The position numbers and the translations under genes are program-made. From positions 62,001 through 126,000 of the forward strand of contig VXBP01000239.1 in assembly GCA_013400115.1 (NCBI GenBank): a stretch of DNA of 64,000 nt, read 5' to 3'. The notes under the pieces are model-generated. The model saw only the letters and a list, made by a program, of their open reading frames with translations, ran no database searches and was not told the DNA's origin. Source of the stretch: Rhinopomastus cyanomelas. Its lineage: Eukaryota; Chordata; Aves; Bucerotiformes; Rhinopomastidae. The stretch's first letter is position 1. Every line of letters begins with the position of its first letter. Below, in pieces: positions 33,172-46,469 of the stretch.

Positions 33172-34295
33172 CCATCCAAATCAACTTTTCTGGCTCCTGG
33201 GTTCAGGTCTCCCATCACTAACCAGCTTCTCTATGACCACCCTGAGGAGGCTGCTGAATACAGAGGGACTATGTGGCCAGGCTGGTCTTGAATAAACAGC
33301 TAGTTTTCAGCTAGTTTCAGAAGTTTCAGCAACTGCCCACATGCCTCAGTGCCCACCTTTTCCTTCAGAGAACATAAAAAAACAAAGGTGGGCCAACCTG
33401 CACATCCTTTCAAAGACTTCTTATTGATAAACAAATCCAAGGAGAAAAAGTTACTTGGCTTGGATTAAAGGAAAGCATTAGCCCGACCTTGGAAAGCCAA
33501 GATCTTGTCCATATAACATTTCAATGTGATAAAAAGCAGCAGTTTTGATTGTGTCAAAAAAAAGTAGATTCTGTGAAAATATTTAAATGTCTTCCTACAG
33601 CGAAGAACCTGAAGTGTGTCTTTCCCATCTGTTTTCTTCACATTTCTAAACAAGCATATGATTATTTCTTAATGTTTTCTCCATGGGGTGTTAAAGTGTT
33701 GTGAAGTTGTGCTGGTTCCTGAGCCTCTAGTTTTTGAAGACCCTACCGCACTTGGTTTGCGGCAGAGATGTGTGAAGGTTTGCATTTGACTCTGCAGCCC
33801 TCAAAGGCTTCAAGGTCTCGTTATCGCTATGGCAACTATTAGTCATCCGTTTGTGGCAATGTGAGAACTGCAGGCCCTCAGCGAGGAAGCGTGTTAGAAA
33901 CCACTGGGGTACTCTCTGAACTGCTCTGGGTAGCACCAAGTCACCCAAAGAGAAGCACAAGCGCAGCAGCCTGTATGTGCAAGTGTGAAAGGAGCCCGTG
34001 TGACTTGGGGCGGCTGAAGAACAAGGTAACCAAGGTCTTGGGCTTTTGTTCTGCCAAGAAAATAGTCTTCGTGCACAGAGCTTAACTGCTGAAAATGCAG
34101 AAGATTCACTTTGTGGGTCACGCATATCCCTGCCAGGCACTGGGAGATGCCGTGTTGACCCACTGCGTTAGCTCCAAGGAGCTGGATCCACCACATAAGG
34201 GTGAAACTTCAGGTCTTGAAGACAATAAATAGAAAGCACCGATCACAAGAAGACTCGAGGCCAACATCTGCAAAGACTTCAGCAGCCACTAGAGT
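33172..34295. other. Intergenic, no gene or repeat recognised
   Basis: The open frames on both strands near 33730-34200 overlap each other and have no recognisable family features. Confidence 0.5.
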
Positions 34296-34420
34296 CTAAA
34301 AATTGCCTTGATGTGCTCCTGTGTGACTTGGTCTAGGTGATCCTGCTGTGGCAGGAGGGTTAAACTAGATGACCTTTTGAGGTGCCTTCCAATCCCTAAT
34401 GATTCTAAGATTCTATGATT
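34296..34420 (+). mobile_element. Short CR1 LINE 3' end
   Basis: Starts at the aattgccttgatgtgctcct region and ends gattctaagattctatgatt. The terminal octamer-like unit is repeated. Confidence 0.88.
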
Positions 34421-34639
34421 AGCACCAAGAAAGGCAAGTAGCCCATACTACTACATCACTGGCCACAGCAAAGCCCTCTCGTTTCACTTGTCCTCACCCA
34501 GAGCAGTTGAAGCAAGATGTCTTACATACAGATGGACCCATCTAATAGAGAAGACGGAATCAGATGCTTCTCAGGAACACAAACAAAAGGACAAACAGCT
34601 ACATGGATGAGATGGGCACAAGAATTTGCTGTGAAGGCA

Positions 34640-34825
34640 GTTCCAGTTAGATACAAGGAAAGCAAAGTTCACTATGAAAGGGATTAAATGCTGTAACTGG
34701 GGTTACTGAGAGGAGGTGAGATCCCCACCCTTGAAGACATTCAAAATTCAACTAGACATGGCCTTGAGCAGCCTGATCTAGCGCTGAAGTTGGCCCAGAC
34801 TTGAGCAGTGGGTTAGACCTCCCGA
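34640..34825 (+). mobile_element. Old CR1-like LINE relic
   Basis: The order agttccagttagatac, gctgtaactggggttac, gatccccacccttgaagaca, gccttgagcagcctgatcta matches the C-terminal ORF2 and tail region of an old CR1 subfamily. It is strongly diverged. Confidence 0.55.
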
Positions 34826-37349
34826 GTTAAAACTGTACTACGGAGCTGTGATCTTTTATTTAGGTGATTCCTACCTGGCTAATCCCCAGCAGCACGTCAC
34901 CGCGGAACGCGCGCTACTTAACCCACCATCCTTTGATCTTTATGACTGCAGTCAGCGAGGGGATCACTGGACGAACCCAGCTCTGGAGAGATCTTGTCTC
35001 CAGACATTTGTGGCAGCTAACTACATTCTGCACTCTGCCTACATGGCATTTTATTTTCTTTTATCCCCCCTCTGCAAATCCCTGTGCCCAGAGCAGCACT
35101 TCTCCTCCGCGTCGCGCAGCGTCGGAAAGAAAGAATTCAAAGACGCGTTAGCGCCACCGGGAAAGGCTTCACGATTAGCTTGTTGCTCTACATCTTGTGT
35201 TCAGATTAATCAGGGAAATACTCACACACAGTGTCTGTAAAGAGATGGATCCTGCCTGCTAATAGAGGCTAAACCTGGAGGAAAACAAACATCAAAGGAT
35301 GGTTTGCGAGTGAAAACTGCAGGCTGAGCGGGTGGAGAAGGAAAATCTCCTCGTGCTGTTTCTATTCAAGCCCAGCCTCAGCGCAAGGTGGTCACGTTAT
35401 GCATTTAGAAATGAAAACCCCCCGTTTTTCTGAAAGCAGCTTTATCACAAGGATTATCTACAAAGACTACACAGAAGGATGTCACAGCAAGGAATAACGT
35501 GCCAGACCAGAGAGGGGCAGCAGTAAAGGGGCTCTGCGGTGCCCAGCGCCGCCGAGATGCCGCGATAACGGGCTCTTTGTTCCGTAAATGTTTTTCCAAA
35601 GCGCTCACTGCTCAACTACCAGAGCACTTTCAAGTCATACACGAGGCAATATGACTAACATCTGTCATGCTTTCCCCCTTTCATCCCGGCCCCAGGGGCA
35701 GAAGCCAGCACGATCACGGGGAGGGGGAGCTAATTGCATCACATGCACACGCTCGTACACACGCACACATGCGCCGACGAAGCCTCCTCCTTTAGTTTGG
35801 GTTTTTCAGTACGGGGAAGAGCTAGGAGATGCACTTTCCCTAGCAGTAGGGGTGAGGACTTGCCACAGATTTAAAAGCAGCCACACATTTCCATGAAGAG
35901 GAAATTCAAAGCACTCAAAATGGCATCCAACGAGTAAAAGATAAACACTATCTTAGAAGACATCAGTTAAATCACTCTGCCTCCAAAAGTTCCAGCACGG
36001 AGTAGCCTGCTCTCTTCTCAAAAACAAACAACTTTTGGCTGCAAGAGCCACGTGAGACGCGGCCAGGCAAGAGCCACACTGGTGATCCCTTCCACAGCAA
36101 ACGCTTAGCGTGAAGAGTAATGATGGGACACAAGGTGTGCACGGTGTAAACACCTTTCTAGTCTGCTTGTTGCTTCAGGATCACAGATTGTTATGGCAAC
36201 TAAAGAGGGAAGGGGGCGGGGGGACACACTTGATCGCGGCGTTAACTCGATATCAGATTCATTTGTCCTACGTTTGCGCTCCAACGTCTGTGTAACAAAC
36301 AATCTCATTTAAAGAAAGTGAGTAACTTTAAAGCCACAAGCACAGCGCAAGGTGGTGCCCACTTGGCCCCCAAGTCTGGTTAAACAAAGCCAACTGGAGA
36401 ATAGAAACCAAATCTCTCATGAGACTGTGACAGTTCCAGCTGCAACACGGCTCATGTCACAGTCAATAACACTTGGGAAGCAGAAGAGGCAAACGGTCAG
36501 AAACGCTGTCCATCACAGCACGGAAAACTGCAGCAGTGGCCCCACATCCCTCCTATAAACTCTGAGGAGGCAACCCAGCAGCACCAGCAGACCCCACTCC
36601 ACTCGCTCGGGTGAGATGTAGCAGTGGTGGTGATGGATTCCTTGGTGCTGATGTGCCTCCTCCCAGGGAAGGACAGGGAAGGGTGCAGCCTTTTCTGGAT
36701 GGCAAGGAGGCATCTCACATGGTATGTGAACATGAGCCATGATGGTTGGCCTGGCGTCTGGTTCCTGAGCTCAGACTGGGTGTGGGAAAACTCATTACAG
36801 ATTGACAGACCCCCTGTTGGAACACTTACCATAGAAGTTATGGACGCAGCTCAAAACTCTGCACTGGCCACTAAATTAACAAATTGTGGGTCCCCATCCA
36901 CAAGTACTTCAGCAGATCTTCATCAGTGATGAAAGAAAAACCCTCTGACTTGGATGTTCAGGAGGCAGGGGAAGAGGTTAAACTTCTCAGGGTGGACCTG
37001 CATGACTTCTCCCAATGAATTTAGGGCAACGCATGCTTAAATCACAGCCACTGGGGTACACTGAAGTACCCAGAAGTCATTTTGCTAATTGGCATCCAAA
37101 TTAGGTGTTGAAGGAGGCAGAGAGCATCTAAATACTTTAGACTTTCTGTAGCACTACCTTGGTTTGATTTAACAAGTTGTAGAGGAAACCTACATAGACC
37201 CCAGCAGAGCATGGTCTGCCCAAGCAGGCAGTCGTTGCCTACAGCCACACACCACCACAAGGAGATGGCTGCTGAAAGTTTTTGTCTCAGAAACTCCCAA
37301 GTTGAGAAGGTTGATGTCCAGACAGGTGACATCCTGATGGTTCAGACCC
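34826..37349. other. Intergenic, repeat-poor, with CpG-containing patches
   Basis: No gene is convincing. The patches 34895-34960, 35105-35165 and 35540-35575 have clustered CG dinucleotides (for example gcgtcgcgcagcgtcgg), unusual against the local background. They may mark a regulatory element. Confidence 0.5.
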
Positions 37350-37523
37350 GGAGCACTGGAACAGGCTGCCCAAGGGGGTTGTGGAGTCTCCTTCTGTGGA
37401 GATGTTTAAAACCCACCTGGACATGTTCCGGTGTGACTTGGTCTAGGTGACCCTGCTGTGGCAGGGGGATTGGACTGGATGATCTTTCGAGGTCCCTTCC
37501 AATCCCTAATGTTCTGTGATTCA
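37350..37523 (+). mobile_element. CR1 LINE 3' end
   Basis: Begins at the EHWNRLPKGVVESPSVEMFK region and continues to a tail ending gttctgtgattca. The body is close in sequence to the 53460 and 59536 copies. Confidence 0.9.
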
Positions 37524-38970
37524 GTCAGGCTCAAATTTGGGCGCTAGGGTTTTTTACTCCACACAGGACAGCGCCTGTTGCCTACCATACATAAGCCTGG
37601 TGTAGGTAGGAGGTGGAACTTGTACATTTGCTTGTAGGGACAATCACACTCACTCTATCAACAGGACAAAATTCCTCCAGAAAGGAGGAATTCTCCTTCA
37701 CGAGAATAAAAACTAAGTGCAAAGCCCTAAAATTTTCCACTAACCAGAGGGCTCCTTCTGCCCAGCAGATCAATAAGTCCACACTGGAAAAAAGATTGAA
37801 GTAACTTAAATGAGGATTCTTAAGGGAACCATGGCCAACTCTGATAGAGGGCGAGAACATAAGCAGCATCAGAGAAATGGAAGATACAAGCTATTGCCCT
37901 CCAAGGAATGCGATGTCCGCAGCTTACCCAAACATAATTCTGGAGGCTTTGGGGCGTGAAGTGTGGTTTCACTTTGAGAAGGACCCATTATTAATCGTGT
38001 CATGGGTTCCTGGGATTACTCTGTCTCAGAGTTTTATTGTATGTTCATTTGCTCTGTTTACTAGCAAAACGTTTCTCCTGCAGATTCTCATCTCCCAGGG
38101 CTGTAAATGCAGCTTAGGATCTGAAAGTCAAGATGAGCTCTTCCAGGCTCATCCATCAAGAGTAATAAAGTGTCTCCTGGAGGTTACGCATGGGTGAGCA
38201 GGAGCACAGTCTGACTGAGGTGGGATTACACTGTGTGTCCTACAATTAGAAACGAATGATCAATTCTTTCAGATGATGCAGAAGATAGAAAAGGGTCCAG
38301 TTCCTGAGGTCTGCTAGGGCTCCAAGGCTGATGGCAGTAAACGGCGTGTGCTTCCCTTGCACGGGTGAGAACATGCCACCATTTTCAGGGTAGAAGTAGG
38401 TTTCACTCATATATTAGTTCTTTGAAGAAGCAAAAGCAGTAAGAAAGGACATGGATGAGGGTCAGAAATATGAATGCTCTGTTGATGCAGAGAGAATTTA
38501 ACATGAAAACCCATTTCACACAATTGGCTAATAACTGTAGGAACCAGCAATCGTTTTGTTCTGTTCCCAGGCAATAGTCTCATTCAAATGTCTGTAGTGC
38601 AGCCCTCAAAAGCATCACCCTGCCTGGGAGCCAGGTAAGACCATGCTTCAGCCAGCCTGTTCCAAACCTATCTGTATTGTTCTTCTGGCCACAAAAATAA
38701 AAGCAATAGGTCTCCCCACAAAAGAGAACCAGAGCCAGCAGCACTTGCATTTACAAAACGTAGACAACCAAACTCAGTGCAGCTGAAACAGCCTCACGCA
38801 GCTACTGGCATCTAGTCCAGTGTTATTTGTTACTGCCAGCACCACTGCTTCCTCTCTGAAGCTTGTTTCTGCCTATGACAAGGAAAACCAACGGCACAAA
38901 CTAGCCACGGGTTACGCTCATCGTCCATCACTGGCACTTGGTTGTGCAGTAGAGCAGTAAATCTTTAAAT
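37524..38970. other. Intergenic, no gene or repeat recognised
   Basis: The short open frames here show no protein family signature. Confidence 0.5.
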
Positions 38971-39612
38971 AGAATCAGGGAATCATGAGGGATCAGAAAG
39001 GACCTCGAAAGATCATCCAGTCCAATCCCCCTGACACAGCAGGACCACCTAGGCCAAGTCACACAGGAACACATCCAGGAGGGTTTTAAACATCTCCAGA
39101 GAAGGAGACTCCACCACCACCCTGGCAGCCCTTCCAGTGCTCTGTCACGCTCACTGGGATGAAGTTCCTCCTCTTACATATATGGAACCTCCTATGTTCC
39201 AGCTTACACCCATTGCCCCTTGTCCTATCACCAGATGACACTGACAAGAGCCTAGCTCCATCCTCCTGACACCCACCCTTCACATATTCACAGACATTAA
39301 TGAGGTCACCCTCTTCTCCAAGCTAAAGAGACCCAGCTCCCTCAGCCTCTACTCATCAGGGAGGTGTTCTACTTCCTTCATCATCTTCATTGCTCTACTC
39401 TGAACACCCTCCAGCAGCTCTGTGTCCTTTTTGAACTGGAGGGCCCAGAACTGGACACAAGACTCCAGATCTGGTCTCACCAGGGCCGAGTAGAGGGAGA
39501 GAAGGACCTCTCTTGATCTGCTAACCACTCCCCTTCTGATCCACCACAGGATGCTGTTGGCCCTCTTGGCCACAAGAGCACATTGCTAGCTCGTAGTCAT
39601 CCTGCTAGTCAG
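38971..39612 (-). mobile_element. CR1 LINE 3' fragment, about 640 bp
   Basis: In antisense it reads from the LVAKRANSILWWIRRGVVSR region through VRPDLESCVQFWALQFKKDT and the EHRRFHI region to a tail at the left (agaatcagggaatcatgagg). The frame is broken near the GCQGGGGVSF region. After the long 23834 copy it is one of the longest. Confidence 0.9.
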
Positions 39613-40336
39613 ATTATTCTCTCTCTTGCACTGGACTGCTGTCAGTCACTCCAAAACATGGAGACAAAGGTTTTGAATGTTCTTCATGATCAGGGGTGAC
39701 CAACCTGCAATTTATGAAAAGACTTCAATCTTTCCAGGACAGGCCACCTCCAGCAAGCTGGTGACACAAAGCCTCAGGCTGACAGCCCGGCACAAATAGG
39801 ATCTTTCAGGTGCCTCTGACCTGCCAGAGCAATCTGCATTAACTGACACATCACGCAGGGTCGCAGGAATCCGTTTGCACGGTTGAACCAGCCATGACGG
39901 GAAGTTGAAACCTGACAAAACCTCAAGCAGGAAACAGGGTGGAAACGACGGGCTTCCTACAGAGGCGAGCAAATTAGATAAGACAACGATCCTTCCTGGG
40001 CTCGCAGGGCAGGAATTGCCTTTATGTTTTATAAATAAACATGCAATGGGTGTTTTGCTCCTCCAGGTTCTTGGATAATGGCTTTTTTCCTTTCTTTCCC
40101 TTGCGCAGACCATCACCCAGGGCTAACAAGGACAGGTGATTTGTGCAGAAATGGAAATATTTGCCCTTCATAGTTCACTTCTCATTTGACACTCTTTATC
40201 CCTGATTGTTCTGCTTTAAAAGATAGAAGCATCCAGCCATGGAGCAGCAATAACACCCAGCAACAAAGGAAGCTGATGACACAGCACAAACGCTGGACTT
40301 TCCGCTTGGTGCCTGGCACTCAGCAGTGCCACGGGT

Positions 40337-40407
40337 GCTGAATCCAGAGGGAGGGAGGGGGTTTGTGCGACCCTGCTGAATCCAGAGGGAGGGAGGGGGT
40401 TTGTGCA
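40337..40407. repeat. 38-bp G-rich tandem duplication
   Basis: Two copies of a unit beginning gctgaatccagagggaggga start at 40337 and 40375. Each contains three G runs (gggagggaggggg), so the pair could form a G-quadruplex on the + strand. Confidence 0.8.
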
Positions 40408-40528
40408 AACCCATTCAGCAGGTTCTTCAGAATAACAGTCACGTTTGAACAAAGGGCAGCCCAGAAGCCGGGGGTAAGCGGTTGGAAAAAATTATTACCC
40501 AACGGCTCCCATCGGGATTCTGTAGGTA

Positions 40529-40942
40529 TCATAGAATCATTAGGGATTGGAAGGGACCTCGAAAGATCATCTGGTCCAATCCCCCTGACACAGCAGGATC
40601 ACCTAGACCAAGTCACACAGGAACACATCCAGGTAGGTTCTAAACATCTCCACAGAAGGACACTCCACAACACCCCTGGGAAGCCTGTTCCAGTGCTCCA
40701 CCACCCCCACTGAGAAGAAGTTCCTTCTGATATTTATATGGAACCTCCTCTGTTCCAGCTCACACCCATTGCCCCTTGCCCTAGATGACATTGAGAAGAG
40801 CCTGGCTCCATCCTCATGACACCCACCCTTCACATATTTATAGACATTAGTGAGGTCACCCCTCAGTCTCCTCCAAGCTAAAGAGACCCAGCTCCCTCAG
40901 CCTCTCCTCATCAGGAGGTGCTCCACCTCCTTCATCATCCTC
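40529..40942 (-). mobile_element. CR1 LINE 3' fragment
   Basis: In antisense it covers the region from MKEVEHLLMRRG... through GARLFSMSSRARGNGCELEQ and the RRFHINIRRNFFSVG region to the tail starting catagaatcattagggattg. Small deletions break the frame. Confidence 0.9.
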
Positions 40943-41221
40943 TTACTGAAACCGAGTCATGAATTTTGGCCACATGGTCTTGAAAGGAGACATTGACCTT
41001 CCAGATATTACCCTCAGTCCTCTTCGTGGAAGAAGACTACTCAGATGGAGAGTTCCCATCCTGCCTACAGCCCCCTGTCTGCTTTGGGATGATCTGAAGA
41101 TGCCTCCTGTCATGGAAAAGGTCAATGTCCCAGTCAGGTAGATGAATAACAGGAACGCATGTCCCCTTCCCAGAGACACCACAGCAAGAAGGGTCTGGTT
41201 CTGTGAGGTATCAAGGGTATA

Positions 41222-41352
41222 GGATCATAGAATCATAGTATAGCTTCGGTGATGCAGTTTCCCACTGTCCTGTTGCTGCTCTCTGCCTGGGGGTTGGACT
41301 AGATGAAGTTTAAAGGTCCCTTCCAACCCAAAGTGTTCTACAATTCCGTGAT
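41222..41352 (+). mobile_element. CR1-like tail of a different subfamily
   Basis: gggggttggactagatgaag and ggtcccttccaacccaaagt followed by gttctacaattccgtga form a CR1-type tail. The left side has an antisense-looking tail motif (ggatcatagaatcatag), so two opposed pieces may meet here. Confidence 0.65.
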
Positions 41353-42595
41353 CGTTTTCCCTACCAGCTGTTGCAGTTCTGGGACTACTGAAGGACAAAT
41401 ACTCCCAAGTGAAAATCCTTAGGCAGTTGAAGGAAACTCAGATTTCTTTCCCCATCCCTACTTTCCAATATGGAAATGAAACTTCCGAAAAGGCCATGTC
41501 CAGCCAAAAAGCAGAAGGCTGGCAGGGGTTTCCATACGCCCTCCGTTGTGGTGTTTTGTGTTACTCCTGCCCAGGGCAGGGAACGTGAATTCAGATTTTG
41601 GATTTGGTCACTTCTGACTAGGATGCAACCTTTGATACCTCCCTGGTGGTGTGTCTCGGGTGCCATTGGCCTGAGCTGAGAGCGAGCAACCAGCGAGTCA
41701 ACAGAGCCTTGCCCTGCTCTTCCACTGACTGCCACAAGCATCATCAAATAATTATAAACTGCAACTTTAAAGTTGATTTGTACAGTGATTTTTGAGGTTT
41801 TCTTGCTTAAGTTTGTAATCTTTAGACTATTTTGCTCTTTCAAGTGCTCCTCAGCCTATGATCTCTCAGCAACTCATAGTGATTAATGGAAACTCCAGTA
41901 TCCTCTCGTGTGATCGAGGAGGCACAGGATTACTGCAGTTTCTTCTTCAAGAAATGAAAAGTGCACTCTCTCAGCCACTAGAACAAAGTAACCGATGATG
42001 AACATTGACTTTGATGGCTACTGGGGATCTCTCAGTTCACTAAAATTCAGGCACTTGTAGGAACAGAGTGCAGCTGTCACCCAGCCATCTGCAGCCGCGG
42101 TGAAAAGTAGTTCAGAGATGACTCACCCAGGGTTGTGAAGCAGCAGCAATGGCAGTAAAATGTTTTTGACATTCAGCAAAAGCAGTTTCCTTAACCTGAA
42201 CATCATTTTTATGTGAAATTCTCTTTTCTTAAAATGTATGAAATTACATTTTAAAAGGACTGACCTCTTTCAGTCAGGAGCCTTCCAAAGCCAAATGGTC
42301 AGACGTGCTCCACCAAGCTGGAATCAACGAGACTGGGAAACCTGAGGGGAAAAGTCATCATTTGGTTTTAGATTTGATTCATTTCAGAAAACATTTTTGG
42401 ACTTGCTGTGCCTTCAGTGCAGTGGAGATGTTCCTCATAACACTAGCAGCACAGAGGTGAGCCCCAAGACACTCTACAGGTGGGTGGCAAGAGAGATCCC
42501 TTGTCCCAAAGAACCTGAAGTCCAAAGAGATGAGACAGGCAAAGAGTGAAAAGAGTTTGCACAGACCTCCCAGATCTCATACCAGAGTCTTTCTT
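41353..42595. other. Intergenic, no gene or repeat recognised
   Basis: The 152-codon minus-strand open frame at 41385-41843 has no recognisable family motif and no supporting context. Confidence 0.5.
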
Positions 42596-43004
42596 GTTGA
42601 ACCTCTCCCTGATGAGAAGAGGCTGAGAGAGTTGGGTCTCTTGAGCTTGGAGAAGAGGAGACTGAGGTGTGACTTCATTCATGGTCATAAATATGTGAAG
42701 GGTGGGTGTTAAGAGGATGGAACCAGGCTCTGCTCAGTGTCATCTAATGATGGGCAATGGGTGTGAGCTGGAGGATAGGAGGTTCCATGTAAATATCAGA
42801 AGGAACTTCTTCCCAGTGAGGGTGACAGAGCACTGGAAGGGGCTTCCCAGGGGGGTGGTGGAGTCTTCTTCTCTGGAGACGTTTAAAACCTGCCTGGATG
42901 TGTTCCTGTGTGACTTGATCTAGGTGATCCTGCTGTGGCAGAGGGATTGGAGCAATGATCTTTCGAGGTCCCTTCCAATCCCTAATGTTCTGTGATTCCA
43001 TGAA
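42596..43004 (+). mobile_element. CR1 LINE 3' fragment
   Basis: The copy covers the LPDEKRLRELGLLSLEKRRL region, the NGCELEDRRFHVNIRRNFFP region, and a tail ending gttctgtgattccatgaatc. A frameshift lies near KGGC. Confidence 0.9.
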
Positions 43005-46000
43005 TCCCAGCTTCTGATGGCATTCCCGTGCTTTCACTTATGAAGGACTCACCACAGGCTGAGCTGCACTGCTTTGCAGGACTAGACGTGAAGGAGGGGC
43101 TTTAATTCCTGACATGTCATTCTTTTTTATGATTATAATTGGCTCAGACTTAGAATGGAAATAAACGAGCAGATTATTTGCACTTGATGCGTTTGGCATT
43201 CGTCACCCCACCCAAACGGTCGCTCCCCTGCAAATGCAACCTGGTTTCTTTAAAGATGCAAAAGCCATTATGCAAATCAGCCTCACAGACTCAGAAGCAG
43301 CTCCACTGAGTGCTTGGCTCTGTGGGCTGCCTTGATTCATGCCCTGAAAAAAAAAAACCCAGCCCCGGGGCCATGGTTAATGTGGCACAGATTAAAGACA
43401 TCCTTTGTGAGGCAGCTTCGAGCCAGCATGGCAGAGCTCATGCTGCCTGAAAACGGTTGTGCACAAACACCTGTAGTGACCCAGGCAATACCCAGCCACC
43501 CGTGGACTCATTGCCCAGGGAAATGACCTCTTATCTGTGAAAAGTGAGCGTGGCAGGATCCATTTAAAATATGCTAAGATCCCTCTTAACTCTACTGAAC
43601 ATCTCAGCTTGAGCCCTTCAGCCATCATTTCTGAACATCCTACTCTTGGCCTGTGAGGAGGCAAAACTTACCCACTTGCCAGCTCTGAGCCTCTGCATGA
43701 TGCACAAGGGAACCCTCTGGAGAAGCAGCACATCAGTCTCAAGTGATAAAAGCATCTCTTCCTCCTCGTTCTCCAGGTGTTAAGCAGCTATGCAAAAAAT
43801 ACCTGCTCTGGGCAAGCAACAAGCAGTAAGTTTCTTGCTGGGATACGTCTTCTTCTGTGGACACAAGACCCTGAGCTGCCTGCAGTCACCGCCCAGTGCT
43901 CAGGGCAGAGCTCCTCTACACCATCCAGGCTCTCTGCCACATCACCCAGCGATGAAGCCGTCAGCTGTCGAGTGCATATGTGGGAGACACGCTGGAAGGC
44001 ATCGATTTTCACTCTGTGATGAAGCCTCGTGCAAAATCTCCTGCAAAAGAGAACAAGTCAGAGATAAAAAAGACTACCCAGCACTAGGCAAAACTCCTGC
44101 TCCACTCTCCCTCTTCAGCTGAGCCCAAGCGGATGTGCAGAGATGCTGAGGACCCAGCCCCGCATGGGAAACAGCCCCACAGTGATGCTATGGACATGGA
44201 GAAGTGCACAGCCACCTCCTGCCCAAGGCTCAGGGCCGCTGGGGTCCCTGCAAGCCCACAGTGTCTGGCAAAAAAACAAGTGACAAGAAGTTTGCCTGGA
44301 TTTGTGGTAGACTTCCCACCATTGCAAAGGTCCTCTCGCTTGGACAAGAGGTTGGCTCAATCCCTGGGTCATTGAGACTGGGAGAGTTGGGAACAACAGT
44401 GCTTGGTTAAAGAATGATGATGATTTTAGCTGTTCTCAGTCTTTCATAGTGAATTGGCTTTCAGCTCCAAAGACTGGCTCTTACAAGTCTCATAGAATCA
44501 TTAGGGATTGGAAGGGACCTCGAAAGATCATCTAGTCCAATCCCCCTGCCAGAGCAGGACCTTCCAGACCAAATCTCAGAGGAGAGGTCACCTCAGCTGA
44601 TGGAAGTCAAGAGATGGTGGCTTCTCCACGTAGCTGTACCAGAGTCACAATGAAGAGGCAATATAAACAATTGGGATGTCCCTCAGCTCTGCACTCACAG
44701 TTACTGAAGACATCGAACATCTCTGGTGCGAGCAGAGCCGGGATTTGGCAGTCCAGGGCCAATGGAACATCTCAGGAGAACAGTGAGGGAGGTGGCAGGG
44801 GCTGAAATAACAGGTGTGCTGACAAGAAGGCTGGTGGGTGGGAAATGATGGAGAAAATTACCCAAAGAATAGACATCCAGTCATGCCCCATCCCCATCCA
44901 AAGTCAACCCAGTGCTCCTGCAACCCCACGTGCTTCCGTGACTTTCCCCACTGTGTGATTGCTGTACCACCCACCACACCAGCCATGACCAGTTGATATA
45001 AAGGTGTCACTGAATCAGGGGCATGTTCCTGTGGGTCCCTTGGGTTCAGGGGTGCTCAGGCCCTGGGAGAACGCGGATCCTTGTGAAGACAGGCTGTTTT
45101 AGCTGAATGTGAATGTTTGCAGGAACCACAGCATCTTCTGTGGGTGGAGAACTAGTGAGAGCCAAACAGCAGAGGGGAGGCCTGATTTGCTGTGACTGCA
45201 AAATGGACAAAAAGCTAAAGGCAGCTCTTGCCAAAGTAGCCCAGGACAGGTTTTCAGTGGTCTTCAGAGGGTTACCTGGGACTCCCTGAGTTTTCCGTGG
45301 GTACCACAACCCCAAGCCAGCTTGGAGCAAGCGATGTGTGCACAGGATGTCCACGGTCTGCATGGCTCATCTTGGGTCAGAGGGCAGGCTCGTACAGCAC
45401 AAGAGCTTCATTGTCCCCGGCCACCACAGCTACAGCAGCAACCAAGGAACAGCTCACAAAAAAAGAATGAAAGATTTAAAATCTGACCTGTGACATTTGG
45501 GATGGAGAGTTTGCTGACAGATGAAAAATGTCACCACCGACTCTGTGTACATCCGCATCAGATGAGCTGGCAACTGCTCTAGGTCACGGGCAACCTTTGC
45601 TGAACTCACTGTGGCCCCACAAAAATGACACCCCCAGCCTCAAATCCCTGCCAACACACCCTCCTGCCTTCCCCACCACAAGCCCGTGAGCTTGCGGGGG
45701 ACAGTTTGCTCCCTGCAGAGAGCAGCAACAGGTAAAACAACCCTTTGCAAAACCAGTCTCACGTCACAACTGAGCCAAAAAATAGGTTGGGATCGGAAAA
45801 AATGAGGAAAACAAGCAGCAGAGCCTCCCCTGCAGCTCTGAATTGCTTCATTTTCCCTTTTCTAGGGCTCCTCATTTTCCATTATCATAAAAAAGTTTTA
45901 TGACTCCAAATAGAAGATGACCACTGGGATGATTAGAAAAGCTTCCATGTGATGCCAGAGCGTTTCTGAGCAGGGACCGTACTGGTCTAGTGAGGAACCC

Positions 46001-46469
46001 TTGTGGGTGTTTGTTCAGGACAGCCCCAGAAAGAACAGCATTTAGAACTGCAGTTGGGTTTGGCCCCGCAGCTGAAAGCTGAGAATCTTTTCCAGTGTGA
46101 TTCACAACTGGTTCACAAGCTTTTTGGATACCGAGAGGGAAAAGATACGCAGAGGTTTCCTCCTGCTGCAGCTGGCTCTCCAGGAGCAGAACCGAGGCAA
46201 AAGCAGCACAGAGAGACAAAACTGGAAATAAACTGGATTTTTAAAACTAATGGTTGGGGTTGTTTTTGTTGAAAGATGTTGTGGCTGCTTTTCCAAAGTA
46301 TGTTCTTGAAAATGCTCTGAAAACAGGTTTTCAATCACTAGAAGCTAGAAAACGTAGGCCCCCTGCTGAATGAGGTAGGTGCCCTGGAGACAGAGGATGC
46401 AGAGAAAGCAGAGACACTGACACCTTCTTTGCCTCTGGGGGTGTCCTGATATCAAGCCCCAGACTGCTG
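43005..46469. other. Intergenic, no gene seen, one short CR1 tail
   Basis: An antisense CR1 tail lies at 44491-44578 (catagaatcattagggattg ... ccctgccagagcaggacctt). Open frames at 43790-44410 overlap on both strands and show no family features. Confidence 0.55.

Noticed and set aside
33727..34196. Minus-strand frames of 100-137 codons as a gene
   Set aside because: Overlapping frames in different phases have no conserved motif and no promoter or splice context.
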